From positions 51,034 to 115,033 of the forward strand of contig NZ_CANMFT010000010.1 in assembly GCF_947497285.1 (NCBI RefSeq): a DNA stretch of 64,000 bases. Direction: 5' to 3'. This document shows, in pieces, positions 1-9,058 of this stretch (positions within the stretch are counted from its first letter, which is position 1; the number at the start of each line of letters is the position of its first letter). Under the pieces are notes generated by a model that had not been told where the DNA came from, made no database searches, and saw nothing but the letters and a program-made list of their open reading frames with translations. This DNA comes from an uncultured Aliiroseovarius sp. (GTDB lineage Bacteria > Pseudomonadota > Alphaproteobacteria > Rhodobacterales > Rhodobacteraceae). Position numbers and translations under genes: made by a program.

Positions 1-362
1 CTTATGCGGGCCAACAGGTTCTTGACGCGGGCGAACAGCTCGCGTTTGTCGAAGGGCTTGGTGACGTAATCATCCGCGCCCATTTCCAGCCCGACGATCC
101 TGTCGATCTGGTCATCCCGGCTGGTCAACAGGATGATCCCTGCCTTTGACTTGGCCCGTTGCTCGCGCGTTATGGTCAGCCCGTCCTTGCCGTCAAGGTT
201 GATGTCCACCAACAACAGGTCGGCGGGATCACGGGCCAAAATCTCCTCCATCTGGGTGGCATCTTCGGCTTCGCTGACACGATACATCTGTTTGCGCAGG
301 GATGCCGCCAACCGCCTGCGGGTGACGCTGTCGTCTTCGACGATGATGATGTGCTGGCTCAT
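1..362 (-). CDS. torR: TorR-like OmpR-family response regulator (partial)
   Basis: Reading leftwards from an ATG at 362-360 there are 120 codons of a response-regulator receiver domain before the window ends; the DNA-binding half lies outside. The acidic pocket (D10, D11), phospho-acceptor D53 in LLLVDINLDG, the ILLTS switch region and the conserved lysine in VTKPFDKR are all visible, so the receiver should be active. It is divergent from a TMAO/DMSO-type reductase with 141 bp between the starts, which is the torR-torCAD arrangement of the TMAO respiration systems of gammaproteobacteria. The assignment to TorR/DmsR rests on this context plus receiver similarity; another OmpR-type regulator is possible because the output domain cannot be seen. 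Confidence 0.8.
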   Translation of the reverse strand, partial: MSQHIIIVEDDSVTRRRLAASLRKQMYRVSEAEDATQMEEILARDPADLLLVDINLDGKDGLTITREQRAKSKAGIILLTSRDDQIDRIVGLEMGADDYVTKPFDKRELFARVKNLLARI

Positions 363-390
363 TGGACCCTTCGATTCCCTGCTCACCTCT

Positions 391-454
391 TCCTTTTACA
401 TTCTTTTACAAACTCGAACAGCCTGTTCATCCCAGATCAAAGACCGGTTCACAT
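391..454. promoter_or_regulatory. Candidate TorR operator region (direct and inverted decamer repeats)
   Basis: Within the torR-torA intergenic region two adjacent decamers are nearly identical (TCCTTTTACA 391-400 and TTCTTTTACA 401-410). They are followed by the inverted repeat GAACAGCCTGTTC (416-428). Two sequences each match the E. coli tor box CTGTTCATAT at 8 of 10 positions: CTGTTCATCC (423-432) and CGGTTCACAT (445-454). The cluster is about 50-110 bp upstream of the reductase start. The function as a TorR operator is inferred from position and box similarity. Confidence 0.45.
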
Positions 455-503
455 CGTGGGTGTAGAAAGAGGGCAAGAACAGTTAACTCGTCAGGAGGAC
501 ATC

Positions 504-3173
504 ATGACATTTGCCAACCCAACCCGCCGCGGTTTCCTGCAAGGTGGCGCCGCCATGTTTGGCGCTACGTCCCTTATGGGATCGACCGCGCTTGCAGCGC
601 TTGACCCCAACTCGTTCACGGACCGCGTTTTCCACGCCACCCACTTCGGCCCGTTCGAAGGTGTGGTGCGTGACGGCAAACTTGTCGGCATCAACAACAT
701 CATGGAGATTGATGCCCGCCCCACCGAGATGCTGAACCACGGCGTTCTGGACCGGACCTATGACAAATCGCGCATCAACTACCCGATGGTGCGTAAATCC
801 TACCTTGAAGGTTGGGAAACCGGCGACACCAAGCCCGAACTGCGTGGCAAGGAAGAATATGTCCGCGTCGATTGGGATACGGCCTGGAGCCTTGCGGCCA
901 AAGCGCTGCTCGACACCGCCACCAACCACGGCAACGAAGCGATCTTCAGCTCGTCCTATGGTGGCTGGTCGAACGCTGGTTCGTTCCGCCCCAACGTGCT
1001 TCAGGGTCGCCTGATCAACCTTATCGGCGGCTGCACCAACACCGCTGGCGACTGGTCGGCCGGTGCGGGTCAGGTGCTTTTGCCACGCGTGATTGGTGAC
1101 ATGGAAGTCTATTCGGGTCAGACATCGTGGGAAGTCATCCGCGACAACACCGAAGTGTTCGTGCTGGTTGGCTGTGACCCAATCAAAAACAACCGCATCG
1201 AATATCGCGTGGCCGACCACGGCATGTATGGCCCGTGGGAAGAGATTCGCGACGCAGGTGTCAAGTTCGTCTCGATCAACCCGCAACGCACGGCCTCGGA
1301 CGACTATCTGAATGCCGAATGGCTGCAAATCGTGCCCAACACCGACACCGCTTTGTTCCTTGGCATGGCATATCATGTGCTGGAGAACGGTCTGGAAGAC
1401 CGCGCCTATATGGACAAATACACGGTCGGTGCCGACAAGTGGATCGCCTATGTGAAAGGCGAAGACGACGGCACGCCGAAAACACCGGCTTGGGCCGCCG
1501 CCATCACTGGCATGGACGAAGACAAGATCAAGGAACTGGCCGAACTGCTCGCCACCTCGACCACCCAGATCGCAGGGTCTTGGGCGATTCAGCGCGCACA
1601 ACACGGCGAAATGGCTTATTGGGCCATCGTCAACTTCCAGGCGCTGACCGGCAAGATCGGCAAACCCGGCGCGGGCCTTGGCTTCTCGTGGCACTATGGC
1701 AACGGCGGTATGCCACAAAGTGGCGCACGCACGCCCGTCGGCATGAGTCAGGGTCGGAACTTCATCAAGAAGGTCGTTCCCGCGTCGCGGATCACCGAGG
1801 CGCTGGAAAACCCGGGCAAAGAGTTCTTTTATAACGGGTTTACGAACACCTATCCTGACATCAAGATGATCTTCAACGCCGGCAACAACTTCATGTCGCA
1901 CCAGCAGGACACCAACCGCCTGATCCGTGCGCTTGAGAAGGTCGAAACCATCGTCAGCGTGGACGTCTGGTGGACAGCGGCAACCCGTTGGGTCGACATC
2001 GTCTTCCCGGCGTCCTCGACGCTGGAACAGGATGACATCACATCGGGTGGCACCTATTCCAACGACAAGGTCTATGCCATGAAGAAGGTGATCGAACCGA
2101 TCGGTGAAAGCCTGCCGGACTACGAGATCTTCGAAGGTTTGGCCGACAAGTTGGGTCTGTGGACGCAGTTCACCGAAGGCGAAGACAAGATGTATCACAT
2201 CAAGCTTGCCTACGAGGCCTCTGGCGCTGCAGCCCACACACCGTTCGAAGAGTTCTGGGAAAAAGGTTATGCCCGGATGCCAGTTCCGGATGCGGCCCGC
2301 AAGTGGACCCGCCACGGCGCCTTCTACGAAGACCCCGAAGGCACACCGCTGCACACCGACTCCGGCAAGATCGAGATGTTCTCGGAAGGTATCGCCGGTA
2401 TGGAGATCGACGATTGCCCCGGCATGCCGATCTGGATGGAGAAACACGAATATCTTGGCAACGCCAAAGAAGGCCAGTTGCACGTCGTGTCGCCCCACCC
2501 ATGGTTCCGCCTGCACAGCCAGATGGACCAGTCCGAAAAACTGCGCGCCCTTTACAAGGTGCAAGGTCGCGAGCCGGTCCGGATCAACTCGGAAGATGCC
2601 GCATCGCGTGGTATCGAAGATGGCGACCTGGTCGAGCTTTACAACGACCGTGGCACGGTAATTGCCGGGGCTGTTGTCAGCGATGACATCATGCCGGGTG
2701 TGGTCTCGATCTACGAAGGGGCTTGGCCGTCGCTGGACAGCAAGGGTCGTTGCAACTCGGGTCTGGTGAACTTCCTGACCTCGACACAGCGGTCTTCCGG
2801 TCTGGCGCAGGCAACCACCGCCAACACCGTTCTGTGCAGCATGCGCAAGTGTGAAGACCCCGAAGGTCCGAACATGGCGTATGAGAAACCGGCCATTATC
2901 GAAGACATGGAGTTCGCTTCGGTCGACGATGAAAAGGTTGGTGCCGAGCGTCTGGAAGCCCTGACAGAAGCGCTTTATGCCGACATGACACCCGGCGAGA
3001 AGATGTTCTTCGAACGCTGCACCGTCTGCCACGCCCCGCGCGAGGTGACGCACTATACCCAGCAGCAATGGAAAGGCATCGTGCCGTCCATGTTCGAACG
3101 CGCCGGTCTTGAAGAAAGCGAACGCGAACTTGTCATGGAATACCTGATGACAAACGCGGCTGACGCGAACTAA
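504..3173 (+). CDS. torA: TMAO/DMSO reductase TorA with C-terminal haem c domain
   Basis: 889-residue periplasmic molybdopterin oxidoreductase that should reduce trimethylamine N-oxide or related N-/S-oxides as terminal electron acceptor. The ATG at 504 is chosen because of a strong AGGAGG (493-498) and because the protein then starts with a Tat signal (TRRGFLQGG). The DMSO-reductase-family fold runs through the protein; S156 in SYGGWSNAG sits where the molybdenum-ligating serine of TorA/DorA is found, and no N-terminal Fe-S cysteine set is present, as expected for TorA/DorA/BisC. Unusually, the last about 60 residues contain a haem c motif CTVCH (C839, C842, H843) followed by a short helical tail resembling the terminal mono-haem domain of TorC-type cytochromes. 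Canonical TorA is about 830-850 residues and lacks haem. No torC or torD lies downstream. TorA versus DorA substrate preference cannot be decided from sequence alone. Confidence 0.88.
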   Translation: MTFANPTRRGFLQGGAAMFGATSLMGSTALAALDPNSFTDRVFHATHFGPFEGVVRDGKLVGINNIMEIDARPTEMLNHGVLDRTYDKSRINYPMVRKSYLEGWETGDTKPELRGKEEYVRVDWDTAWSLAAKALLDTATNHGNEAIFSSSYGGWSNAGSFRPNVLQGRLINLIGGCTNTAGDWSAGAGQVLLPRVIGDMEVYSGQTSWEVIRDNTEVFVLVGCDPIKNNRIEYRVADHGMYGPWEEIRDAGVKFVSINPQRTASDDYLNAEWLQIVPNTDTALFLGMAYHVLENGLEDRAYMDKYTVGADKWIAYVKGEDDGTPKTPAWAAAITGMDEDKIKELAELLATSTTQIAGSWAIQRAQHGEMAYWAIVNFQALTGKIGKPGAGLGFSWHYGNGGMPQSGARTPVGMSQGRNFIKKVVPASRITEALENPGKEFFYNGFTNTYPDIKMIFNAGNNFMSHQQDTNRLIRALEKVETIVSVDVWWTAATRWVDIVFPASSTLEQDDITSGGTYSNDKVYAMKKVIEPIGESLPDYEIFEGLADKLGLWTQFTEGEDKMYHIKLAYEASGAAAHTPFEEFWEKGYARMPVPDAARKWTRHGAFYEDPEGTPLHTDSGKIEMFSEGIAGMEIDDCPGMPIWMEKHEYLGNAKEGQLHVVSPHPWFRLHSQMDQSEKLRALYKVQGREPVRINSEDAASRGIEDGDLVELYNDRGTVIAGAVVSDDIMPGVVSIYEGAWPSLDSKGRCNSGLVNFLTSTQRSSGLAQATTANTVLCSMRKCEDPEGPNMAYEKPAIIEDMEFASVDDEKVGAERLEALTEALYADMTPGEKMFFERCTVCHAPREVTHYTQQQWKGIVPSMFERAGLEESERELVMEYLMTNAADAN

Positions 3174-3196
3174 GCGACCCCAAGTCACGACACCGA

Positions 3197-3224
3197 GGGC
3201 GGCCAGACAATCTGGTCGCCCTTT
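3197..3224 (+). terminator. Rho-independent-like terminator after torA
   Basis: An 11-bp stem, GGGCGGCCAGA paired with TCTGGTCGCCC (one G-T mismatch), with a CAA-rich short loop and a short TTT tail begins 24 bp after the torA stop. It faces a convergent gene ending at 3330. Confidence 0.6.
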
Positions 3225-3253
3225 GTCGTCTGCGGGTTGCTCTATTTGCTTAA

Positions 3254-3269
3254 CATAACTTTGGTTATG
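3254..3269. repeat. Small inverted repeat CATAAC-TTTG-GTTATG
   Basis: A perfect 6-bp inverted repeat around TTTG lies in the AT-richer gap between the convergent 3' ends of torA and the small coiled-coil gene. No function is assigned; the position between two stops argues against a promoter operator. Confidence 0.3.
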
Positions 3270-3329
3270 CGCACTAAATACGGTGGACCCCCCGTCTGAC
3301 GCCACCTCACCCGCATGGCGCGCGTCGCT

Positions 3330-3578
3330 TTAGCTGACTTGCTCCAGCAACCATTCGGCCCGGCTGATATGTTCGCGTGCAATCGTCAGCTTGCGCAGCA
3401 ACCGCCCCTGCTTGTCTGGCTTTTCAGTCTTTTCAAGCTCGGCCTGAAGCTCGGCCTCTTTCTCGCGCAGCTTGGACAGGACTTTCTTCACGTGGTCCGG
3501 CGCTATCTGGCTTGCGGTTCCGCTTTCCAGCCGGTCGTTATAATCGGCCACTTTGGCGGCCAGCTTTTTCAGACCCAT
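3330..3578 (-). CDS. Small coiled-coil protein, unknown function
   Basis: 82 residues starting MGLKKLAAK, with a good AGGAGG ribosome binding site about 6 bases upstream of the ATG. The protein is highly charged and helical, with the central part (KVLSKLREKEAELQAELEKTEK) predicted to form a coiled coil; no signal peptide, cysteines or membrane segment. It lies 25 bp downstream of the Na/Pi transporter gene on the same strand and may be its last operon member. The family is not recognised. Confidence 0.7.
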   Translation of the reverse strand: MGLKKLAAKVADYNDRLESGTASQIAPDHVKKVLSKLREKEAELQAELEKTEKPDKQGRLLRKLTIAREHISRAEWLLEQVS

Positions 3579-3603
3579 GACTTGGACCTCCTATGGTCAA
3601 CCA

Positions 3604-5433
3604 TCAACTTTCCCCACCAACGGGGGCAGCCTCTGTCGCCTTGTCAGGTTTCATTTGCAACTCTTCGTCTTCCAGTGACAGCAGCTTTTCGACCTCTGCC
3701 AAGGCACTGTCGCGTTCGATGTAATAGCGCCGCGCGGCCTCGATCAATTGGCGCATGGCCGAATAGGCATAGCCGCTATCGTTCAGAAACGACGTGGCGG
3801 CGACAGGGTTCAAATCTCCGGTTCGGATCAGTCGGTCGATGTTGCGGTTTGTCGACCGTGCATCCTCTTCGATCTGTGCCCGCTCCTGATCAAGCCACAG
3901 GGCAGAGCGCTTGTCAGGTTCGACTTCCCCAAGCTTGTGAATTTCGATCAGGATACGCGCCAATTCCGTGCGCAGCCCATCGTAAAGCTCTGTCACTTTG
4001 CCTTGCGGACGTGTCGTATAGCGCAGCACATTCTTGCGCAGGTGTTTGACCGATTTCACCGCCTGCACGATATCCGCTGCCACATCGCGCAACGTGTTGA
4101 TCTTTTCAGAGACATCAGGATCGTAACGTTTGTTACCTGCCCGCGAGGCATAGTTCACGATGGCCGCAAAAAGGGTTTTGACCCGCCGTTCATACCCGTC
4201 TTCGATGTCCAAATCGAACGGCGCACGGCTGTTGCGCACGGTTTGCGCCACGTTGGAGGCGCCAAAGACCTCGTGGCGGTGCAGGTTCAGGCCATGAAAA
4301 ATCAACTCGACCGCGTTTTCATAAAGGTGCTGAACCTCCTGACGCAGCGCGCTTTCCAAGGTCTGAGGGAATTCGAAGACAGCTTCGTTCAGGAAATGGG
4401 GTTGGCTGACTTCTTCGGTCGGTTCAACGATCCGGCGTTCAAGAAAGGCGACCAGCTTGGTCAAAACCGGCAACATCAAGATCACGCCGACCACGTTGAA
4501 AATCGTGTGGAAAACAGCAAGCTTCAGGGCAAAGTCGTTGGCGTCGATCCCGACCTGCAGGCTGACCCAATCGACGATCTGCCCCAAGGGCACAATGAAA
4601 ACCAAGGCGACCGCTGCCGTTGACACGTTGAACACCAAATGCGCCAGCGCCAGCCGCTTGCCCTGAAAATTTGCGCTCAGCGATCCGATGATCGCGGTGA
4701 TCGTGGTCCCGACATTGGCCCCAATGGCCAGCGCCAGCGCGTTTTCATAGGTAATTTGCCCGGCCGCCAGCGCAGTGATGATCAGCACCATGGTCGCATG
4801 GCTGGATTGCATGATCACCGTCGCCGAGGCCCCCAGCAACGTATACACCACCAAGCCCGCCAGACCCGGCAGGGCGAAGCGCGTCAGGTCAATTTGGTCC
4901 TTGAACGCGTCAAATCCCTCTTTCATGTGGTGGATGCCAAGAAACAGGAAGCCAAGCCCGCCCAGGGCGTAACCGATACCGCGCAGCGCCTTGGATTTTT
5001 GGAACACCAAGACGATGCTCAGCGCGATCATGGGCATGGCATAAGACGCGATGTTGACCTTCAGGCCAAACCCCGCGACCAGCCACGCGCCTGTCGTGGT
5101 GCCGATATTGGCGCCAAAGATCACACCGATGCCACCGATCAGCGAAATCAGCCCTGCGCTGAGAAACGAGATCGTGATGACCGACACAAGCGAGCTTGAC
5201 TGAAGCAGCGTGGTCGAAACCATGCCAAACAGCAGTGCACGCGGGGTCGAGCGCGTGGCGCGTTCCAGGATGCGTTCCAGCGCCCCGCCGCCAAACAGCT
5301 TGAACCCGTCTTCAAGCATCAGCATCCCGAACAGGAAGATGGCGACGCCGGCGGCGATTTCCTGAATGTCGGGTTTCAGCCAGAAGGCCAGAATAAGCCC
5401 CGCGACAATGACCGGCAGAAGGTATCGTTTCAT
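3604..5433 (-). CDS. Na+/phosphate cotransporter family protein (NptA/PNaS) with PhoU-like C-terminus
   Basis: 609 residues. The N-terminal part has about nine hydrophobic segments with the two inverted QSSS-type motifs of the family (LLQSSSLVSV near residue 80 and IMQSSHATMV near 210) and GANIGTT/GANVGTT repeats that form the transport core. From about residue 350 the chain becomes a soluble helical domain resembling PhoU, as in most bacterial Na/Pi proteins of this length. Expected role is sodium-coupled phosphate movement across the inner membrane; several bacterial members act in phosphate efflux or homeostasis. It follows the PiT gene with a 13-bp gap and is likely co-transcribed with it. 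Confidence 0.88.
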   Translation of the reverse strand: MKRYLLPVIVAGLILAFWLKPDIQEIAAGVAIFLFGMLMLEDGFKLFGGGALERILERATRSTPRALLFGMVSTTLLQSSSLVSVITISFLSAGLISLIGGIGVIFGANIGTTTGAWLVAGFGLKVNIASYAMPMIALSIVLVFQKSKALRGIGYALGGLGFLFLGIHHMKEGFDAFKDQIDLTRFALPGLAGLVVYTLLGASATVIMQSSHATMVLIITALAAGQITYENALALAIGANVGTTITAIIGSLSANFQGKRLALAHLVFNVSTAAVALVFIVPLGQIVDWVSLQVGIDANDFALKLAVFHTIFNVVGVILMLPVLTKLVAFLERRIVEPTEEVSQPHFLNEAVFEFPQTLESALRQEVQHLYENAVELIFHGLNLHRHEVFGASNVAQTVRNSRAPFDLDIEDGYERRVKTLFAAIVNYASRAGNKRYDPDVSEKINTLRDVAADIVQAVKSVKHLRKNVLRYTTRPQGKVTELYDGLRTELARILIEIHKLGEVEPDKRSALWLDQERAQIEEDARSTNRNIDRLIRTGDLNPVAATSFLNDSGYAYSAMRQLIEAARRYYIERDSALAEVEKLLSLEDEELQMKPDKATEAAPVGGES

Positions 5434-5446
5434 AATGCGCTTAAGC

Positions 5447-7063
5447 TCATGGCAGCAGCATCCCCCTTAGGACGAAATAGAACAGCGCAGCCAGAAAGGC
5501 CGATACCGGCAATGTGATCACCCAGGCCGAAGCGATTTTCAACAGCGATGTGCGGCTGACCAACTGGCGTTTCAGGGCCTTTTGCAGCTCTTTGCGCTGC
5601 GCGGCCGGAATAAGCGTGTCAGGGCCCATGGCCTTCAGTTCCTTCAGAATGCGCTGCTTTTCCTCGACCGGCGCGTTGCGGAAGTCCCACAGGACGGCCT
5701 CGACCTCGTCGAAATCCGGGTCCCCTTCGTGACGTGCCAGAACGGATTCAGCCACGCGGCCGATGCGTTGGTCAAGCCATTCGCGCAAAAAACCGACACC
5801 GAACACCGCCCCCAATGCCACATGGGTCGAGCTGATTGGCATGCCCAGCTGGCTTGCCACAATCACGGTGATGGCGGCGGACAAGGCAATGCAAAACGCC
5901 CGCGAGCGGTCAAGTTCCGTGATCTCGGAGCCGACTGTGCGGATCAGCTTCGGGCCAAACAACGCCAGCCCGAACGAAATGCCGATCGCACCGATTGCCA
6001 TCACCCAAAGCGGAATGGCAACCTTGCCGCCCCCATTGCCTTCGGTCAGAACATCGACGACACCAGCCAGCGGACCCACCGCATTGGCCACGTCATTGGC
6101 GCCGTGCGCAAAGCTCAGAAGGGCGGCAGCGAAGATCAGAGGGATCGTAAACAACCGATTCACACCGTCGCGGTCTTGCGTAAGGCGCGGGCGCTTGCGT
6201 TTGATAATGGGGCGGCTAATGAAATAAATCAGCACGCCGACCACAAGACCAAGCAGCATCGCCATCGGAAACGGGATGACGATGATCTTCTTGATGCCTT
6301 TCAGGGCGACATAGGTCGTGAAAGCCCAACCCATCAGGCCGATCATCACCGGCACGGTGCGTTCGGCCTCTTTCAGGGGATCGTCGCGAAAGAACACCAT
6401 TTGCTTCAGCACCAGCAGCAGGCCTGCCGCGATCACACCGCCGGTGACGGGCGATATCACCCAGCTGAGCGCGATACTGGTAACGGACCCCCAATTCACG
6501 ATATCCCAGCCCGACGCCGCGATGCCCGCCCCCATCACACCTCCCACGATCGAGTGGGTGGTCGAAACCGGCGCGCCAAACCATGTCGCGGCATTCAGCC
6601 AGACCGCCGCACCCGCCAGCGCGCCCATCATGACCCAGACATACTGGTCCGTATCTGCAAGATCCGCCGGATCAATAATGCCGTTCTTGACGGTCTTGAC
6701 GACATCACCGCCTGCGATAATCGCGCCCGCGGCCTCGAATATCGCGGCGATTATGATCGCCCCGGTCAGCGACAGGGCGAACGACCCGACAGCCGGCCCC
6801 ACGTTGTTCGCCACATCATTTGCACCAATGTTCATCGCCATATAGGCGCCCACAACCGCAGCAGCGATCAGCAAATACGCCTGTTCAACATGCGCAAATC
6901 GGGTGCCGGTAAAGACAATCACCGCCACGATAAAAAGTATCGCCGTTCCCATCCGCGCCACTTCGCGGCGGCTCAGATTGGCCGCGCGCTCAACCTTGTT
7001 GAATTCTTTGATCCGCAATGTGAAATTCCTCCCAGACTGGGCGCGCCGTTCTGGCTCGCACAT
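5447..7063 (-). CDS. pit: PiT-family inorganic phosphate transporter
   Basis: 538 residues, integral membrane protein importing inorganic phosphate (as metal-phosphate or with H+/Na+). Both halves of the protein carry the PiT signature (GANDVANNVGPAVG near residue 80 and GANDVANAVGPLAG near 320), and a cytoplasmic loop and terminal hydrophobic segments complete the family pattern. The first about 35 residues (rich in Arg and Glu) precede the first membrane helix, so translation could also begin at the internal ATG (MGTAILFIV). It heads a likely operon with the Na/Pi protein. No convincing Pho box was seen upstream. Confidence 0.92.
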   Translation of the reverse strand: MCEPERRAQSGRNFTLRIKEFNKVERAANLSRREVARMGTAILFIVAVIVFTGTRFAHVEQAYLLIAAAVVGAYMAMNIGANDVANNVGPAVGSFALSLTGAIIIAAIFEAAGAIIAGGDVVKTVKNGIIDPADLADTDQYVWVMMGALAGAAVWLNAATWFGAPVSTTHSIVGGVMGAGIAASGWDIVNWGSVTSIALSWVISPVTGGVIAAGLLLVLKQMVFFRDDPLKEAERTVPVMIGLMGWAFTTYVALKGIKKIIVIPFPMAMLLGLVVGVLIYFISRPIIKRKRPRLTQDRDGVNRLFTIPLIFAAALLSFAHGANDVANAVGPLAGVVDVLTEGNGGGKVAIPLWVMAIGAIGISFGLALFGPKLIRTVGSEITELDRSRAFCIALSAAITVIVASQLGMPISSTHVALGAVFGVGFLREWLDQRIGRVAESVLARHEGDPDFDEVEAVLWDFRNAPVEEKQRILKELKAMGPDTLIPAAQRKELQKALKRQLVSRTSLLKIASAWVITLPVSAFLAALFYFVLRGMLLP

Positions 7064-7249
7064 ACTTGCGTCTAGACCCTAAACCTAACGCCGCGCGCCC
7101 GCTTTGATAGGGATCATCTTAGGGGTGCATTGTCGACGGCGCGTCAAAAGCGATAACCCGCCGATCATTTAAATCCGGTGGTGGCGCGGGTCGGATCGCG
7201 TTAGATTGCACGGACGGCTACAAACGCCAGAGAAACTTGGGGGTATGGG

Positions 7250-9058
7250 GTGGCTAAGTTGCGTTTTGCCATGCGGCAACCACTGCTTTTTGCCGGGGCC
7301 TTGATCGGCGTCCTGACGTTGCCCGCGATGGCACTTGATGACGCGCGCCTTGACGTTGCCGGGGCTGACGACAGCTTGCAGGAGCAGCTGGAAGGCGCCT
7401 CTTTGGTTCTGTCGGCCAAGCGTGACGGCACAACGGATGCCCGCGACGTGTTTGCCGCGGCTTTGGCCGACTACGGACGGCTGACGGAAACGCTTTATGC
7501 AAACGGTTATTACAGCGGTGTGGTGCAGGTGCGCGTAGATGGGCGTGAAGCGGCAGACATCCCGGTCTTTTCCGTTCCCAAGAACATCGACCGGATTGAC
7601 ATCTCGGTGACCCCCGGCCCGGTCTTCCGCTTTGGCGCGGCCAAGGTTGCCCCGGTTGCCCCAAACACGGACTTGCCCGAGGATTTCCGCGCCGGTCAGG
7701 CCGCGAAAAGCACGCTTATTCAGGAGGCGGCAGACGCGACCATCTTGGGCTGGCGCAGCGCTGGCCACGCCAAGGTCAGCCTGTCGGGGCAGAAGATCAC
7801 TGCAAACCATGCCAACCAGACCCTGTCGGCGTTTCTGTTCATCAGCCCTGGCCCCAAGGTTCAGTTTGGCAAGCTGCGCCAAACCGCGCCAAGTGCTGTC
7901 AGATCCGATCGCATCCAGCGGATCGCGGGCTTTCCCGAAGGCACGGTCTATTCGCCCAAGGCCATGGACACCGTGGCCAAACGCCTGCGCCGCACCGGCG
8001 CGTTTTCATCGGTCGCGCTGAGCGAGGCCAAACAGCTTGGACCCGGCAACAGCATGGATGTGGATCTGGCGCTGGTCGATGAAACACCGCGCCGGTTCGG
8101 CTTTGGCGCCGAACTTTCGTCGCTCGAAGGGCTCGCACTGACCGGCTTCTGGATGCATCGCAACCTTCTGGGCGGGGCCGAACGGTTCCGCGTCGAAGGC
8201 GAAATTTCCGACATCGGTGGACAGCATGGCGGTGTCGACTACTTCCTCGGCGCCCGGTTGGAACAACCCGCGACCTTCGGCGCAGACACAAGCGCTTTTG
8301 TCTTTGCCACGCTCGCCTACGAAGACGAACCCGCCTATATATCGCGCAGCGCCGACCTGGGCGCCGGGGTGACGCGCATCTTTTCGGACACGCTTCAGGG
8401 TGAATTTGGGGCGGGCCTTCGATACTCGGAAACCACGGACATCTTTGGCGACCGGCGCTTCTTTCTGTTCACATTGCCCACATCGCTGACCTGGGACCGG
8501 CGCAATGATGTGCTTGATGCCACCTCTGGCACCTACCTGAAGGCCGAGGCCCTGCCCTTCGTGTCATTGGATAGCGGCGCGACGGGCGCGCGGGTCTATC
8601 TGGACGGTCGCGCCTACCGCGCGTTGGACGCAGGCAACCGCTTCGTGATTGCCGGGCGGGTGCAGGCCGGGTCGGTCTTCGCGCAGAACATGAACGACAT
8701 TCCCCCGGATTACTTGTTTTATTCCGGCGGGGGCAATTCTGTGCGGGGACAGCCCTTCCAATCGCTTGGCATCGACGCGGGTGGTGGGCGGTTCACAGGG
8801 GGGCAATCCTATCTTGGACTGTCGGGCGAGCTGCGCGCCCAGATCACCGACACGATCGGTGTGGTCGGGTTCGTGGACGCTGGACATGTTGCACAGGGAA
8901 GTCTGTTTGACGATCAGGGCGACTGGCATGCCGGGGCGGGGCTTGGGCTTAGATACAAGACAGCGATCGGACCATTGCGCCTTGATGTGGCTGCCCCGAT
9001 TTCCGGCGACACGGGCGACGGCGTTCAGATCTACCTTGGGATTGGACAAGCGTTTTGA
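7250..9058 (+). CDS. tamA: TamA, Omp85-family outer membrane assembly protein
   Basis: 602 residues from a GTG start; an internal ATG at 7271 (MRQPLLFAGAL) also gives a full signal peptide with cleavage after PAMA. POTRA-like repeats occupy about residues 25-250 (for example RIDISVTPGPVFRFG and VQFGKLR), and the C-terminal half is a beta-barrel rich in aromatic beta strands with the Omp85 core GGGNSVRGQPFQSLG and the terminal GIGQAF. It should sit in the outer membrane and work with TamB in moving autotransporters or phospholipids. The next gene starts inside its stop codon, so the two are translationally coupled. Length and architecture match TamA (about 580-600 residues). Confidence 0.92.
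   Translation: MAKLRFAMRQPLLFAGALIGVLTLPAMALDDARLDVAGADDSLQEQLEGASLVLSAKRDGTTDARDVFAAALADYGRLTETLYANGYYSGVVQVRVDGREAADIPVFSVPKNIDRIDISVTPGPVFRFGAAKVAPVAPNTDLPEDFRAGQAAKSTLIQEAADATILGWRSAGHAKVSLSGQKITANHANQTLSAFLFISPGPKVQFGKLRQTAPSAVRSDRIQRIAGFPEGTVYSPKAMDTVAKRLRRTGAFSSVALSEAKQLGPGNSMDVDLALVDETPRRFGFGAELSSLEGLALTGFWMHRNLLGGAERFRVEGEISDIGGQHGGVDYFLGARLEQPATFGADTSAFVFATLAYEDEPAYISRSADLGAGVTRIFSDTLQGEFGAGLRYSETTDIFGDRRFFLFTLPTSLTWDRRNDVLDATSGTYLKAEALPFVSLDSGATGARVYLDGRAYRALDAGNRFVIAGRVQAGSVFAQNMNDIPPDYLFYSGGGNSVRGQPFQSLGIDAGGGRFTGGQSYLGLSGELRAQITDTIGVVGFVDAGHVAQGSLFDDQGDWHAGAGLGLRYKTAIGPLRLDVAAPISGDTGDGVQIYLGIGQAF

Noticed and set aside
483..3305. A 940-codon open frame antisense to torA
   Set aside because: It follows the periodicity of the high-GC torA gene, has no recognisable domain or ribosome site, and torA is clearly coding.
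7064..7249. Pho box upstream of pit
   Set aside because: No pair of CTGTCAT-like elements with the right spacing was seen in the intergenic region.
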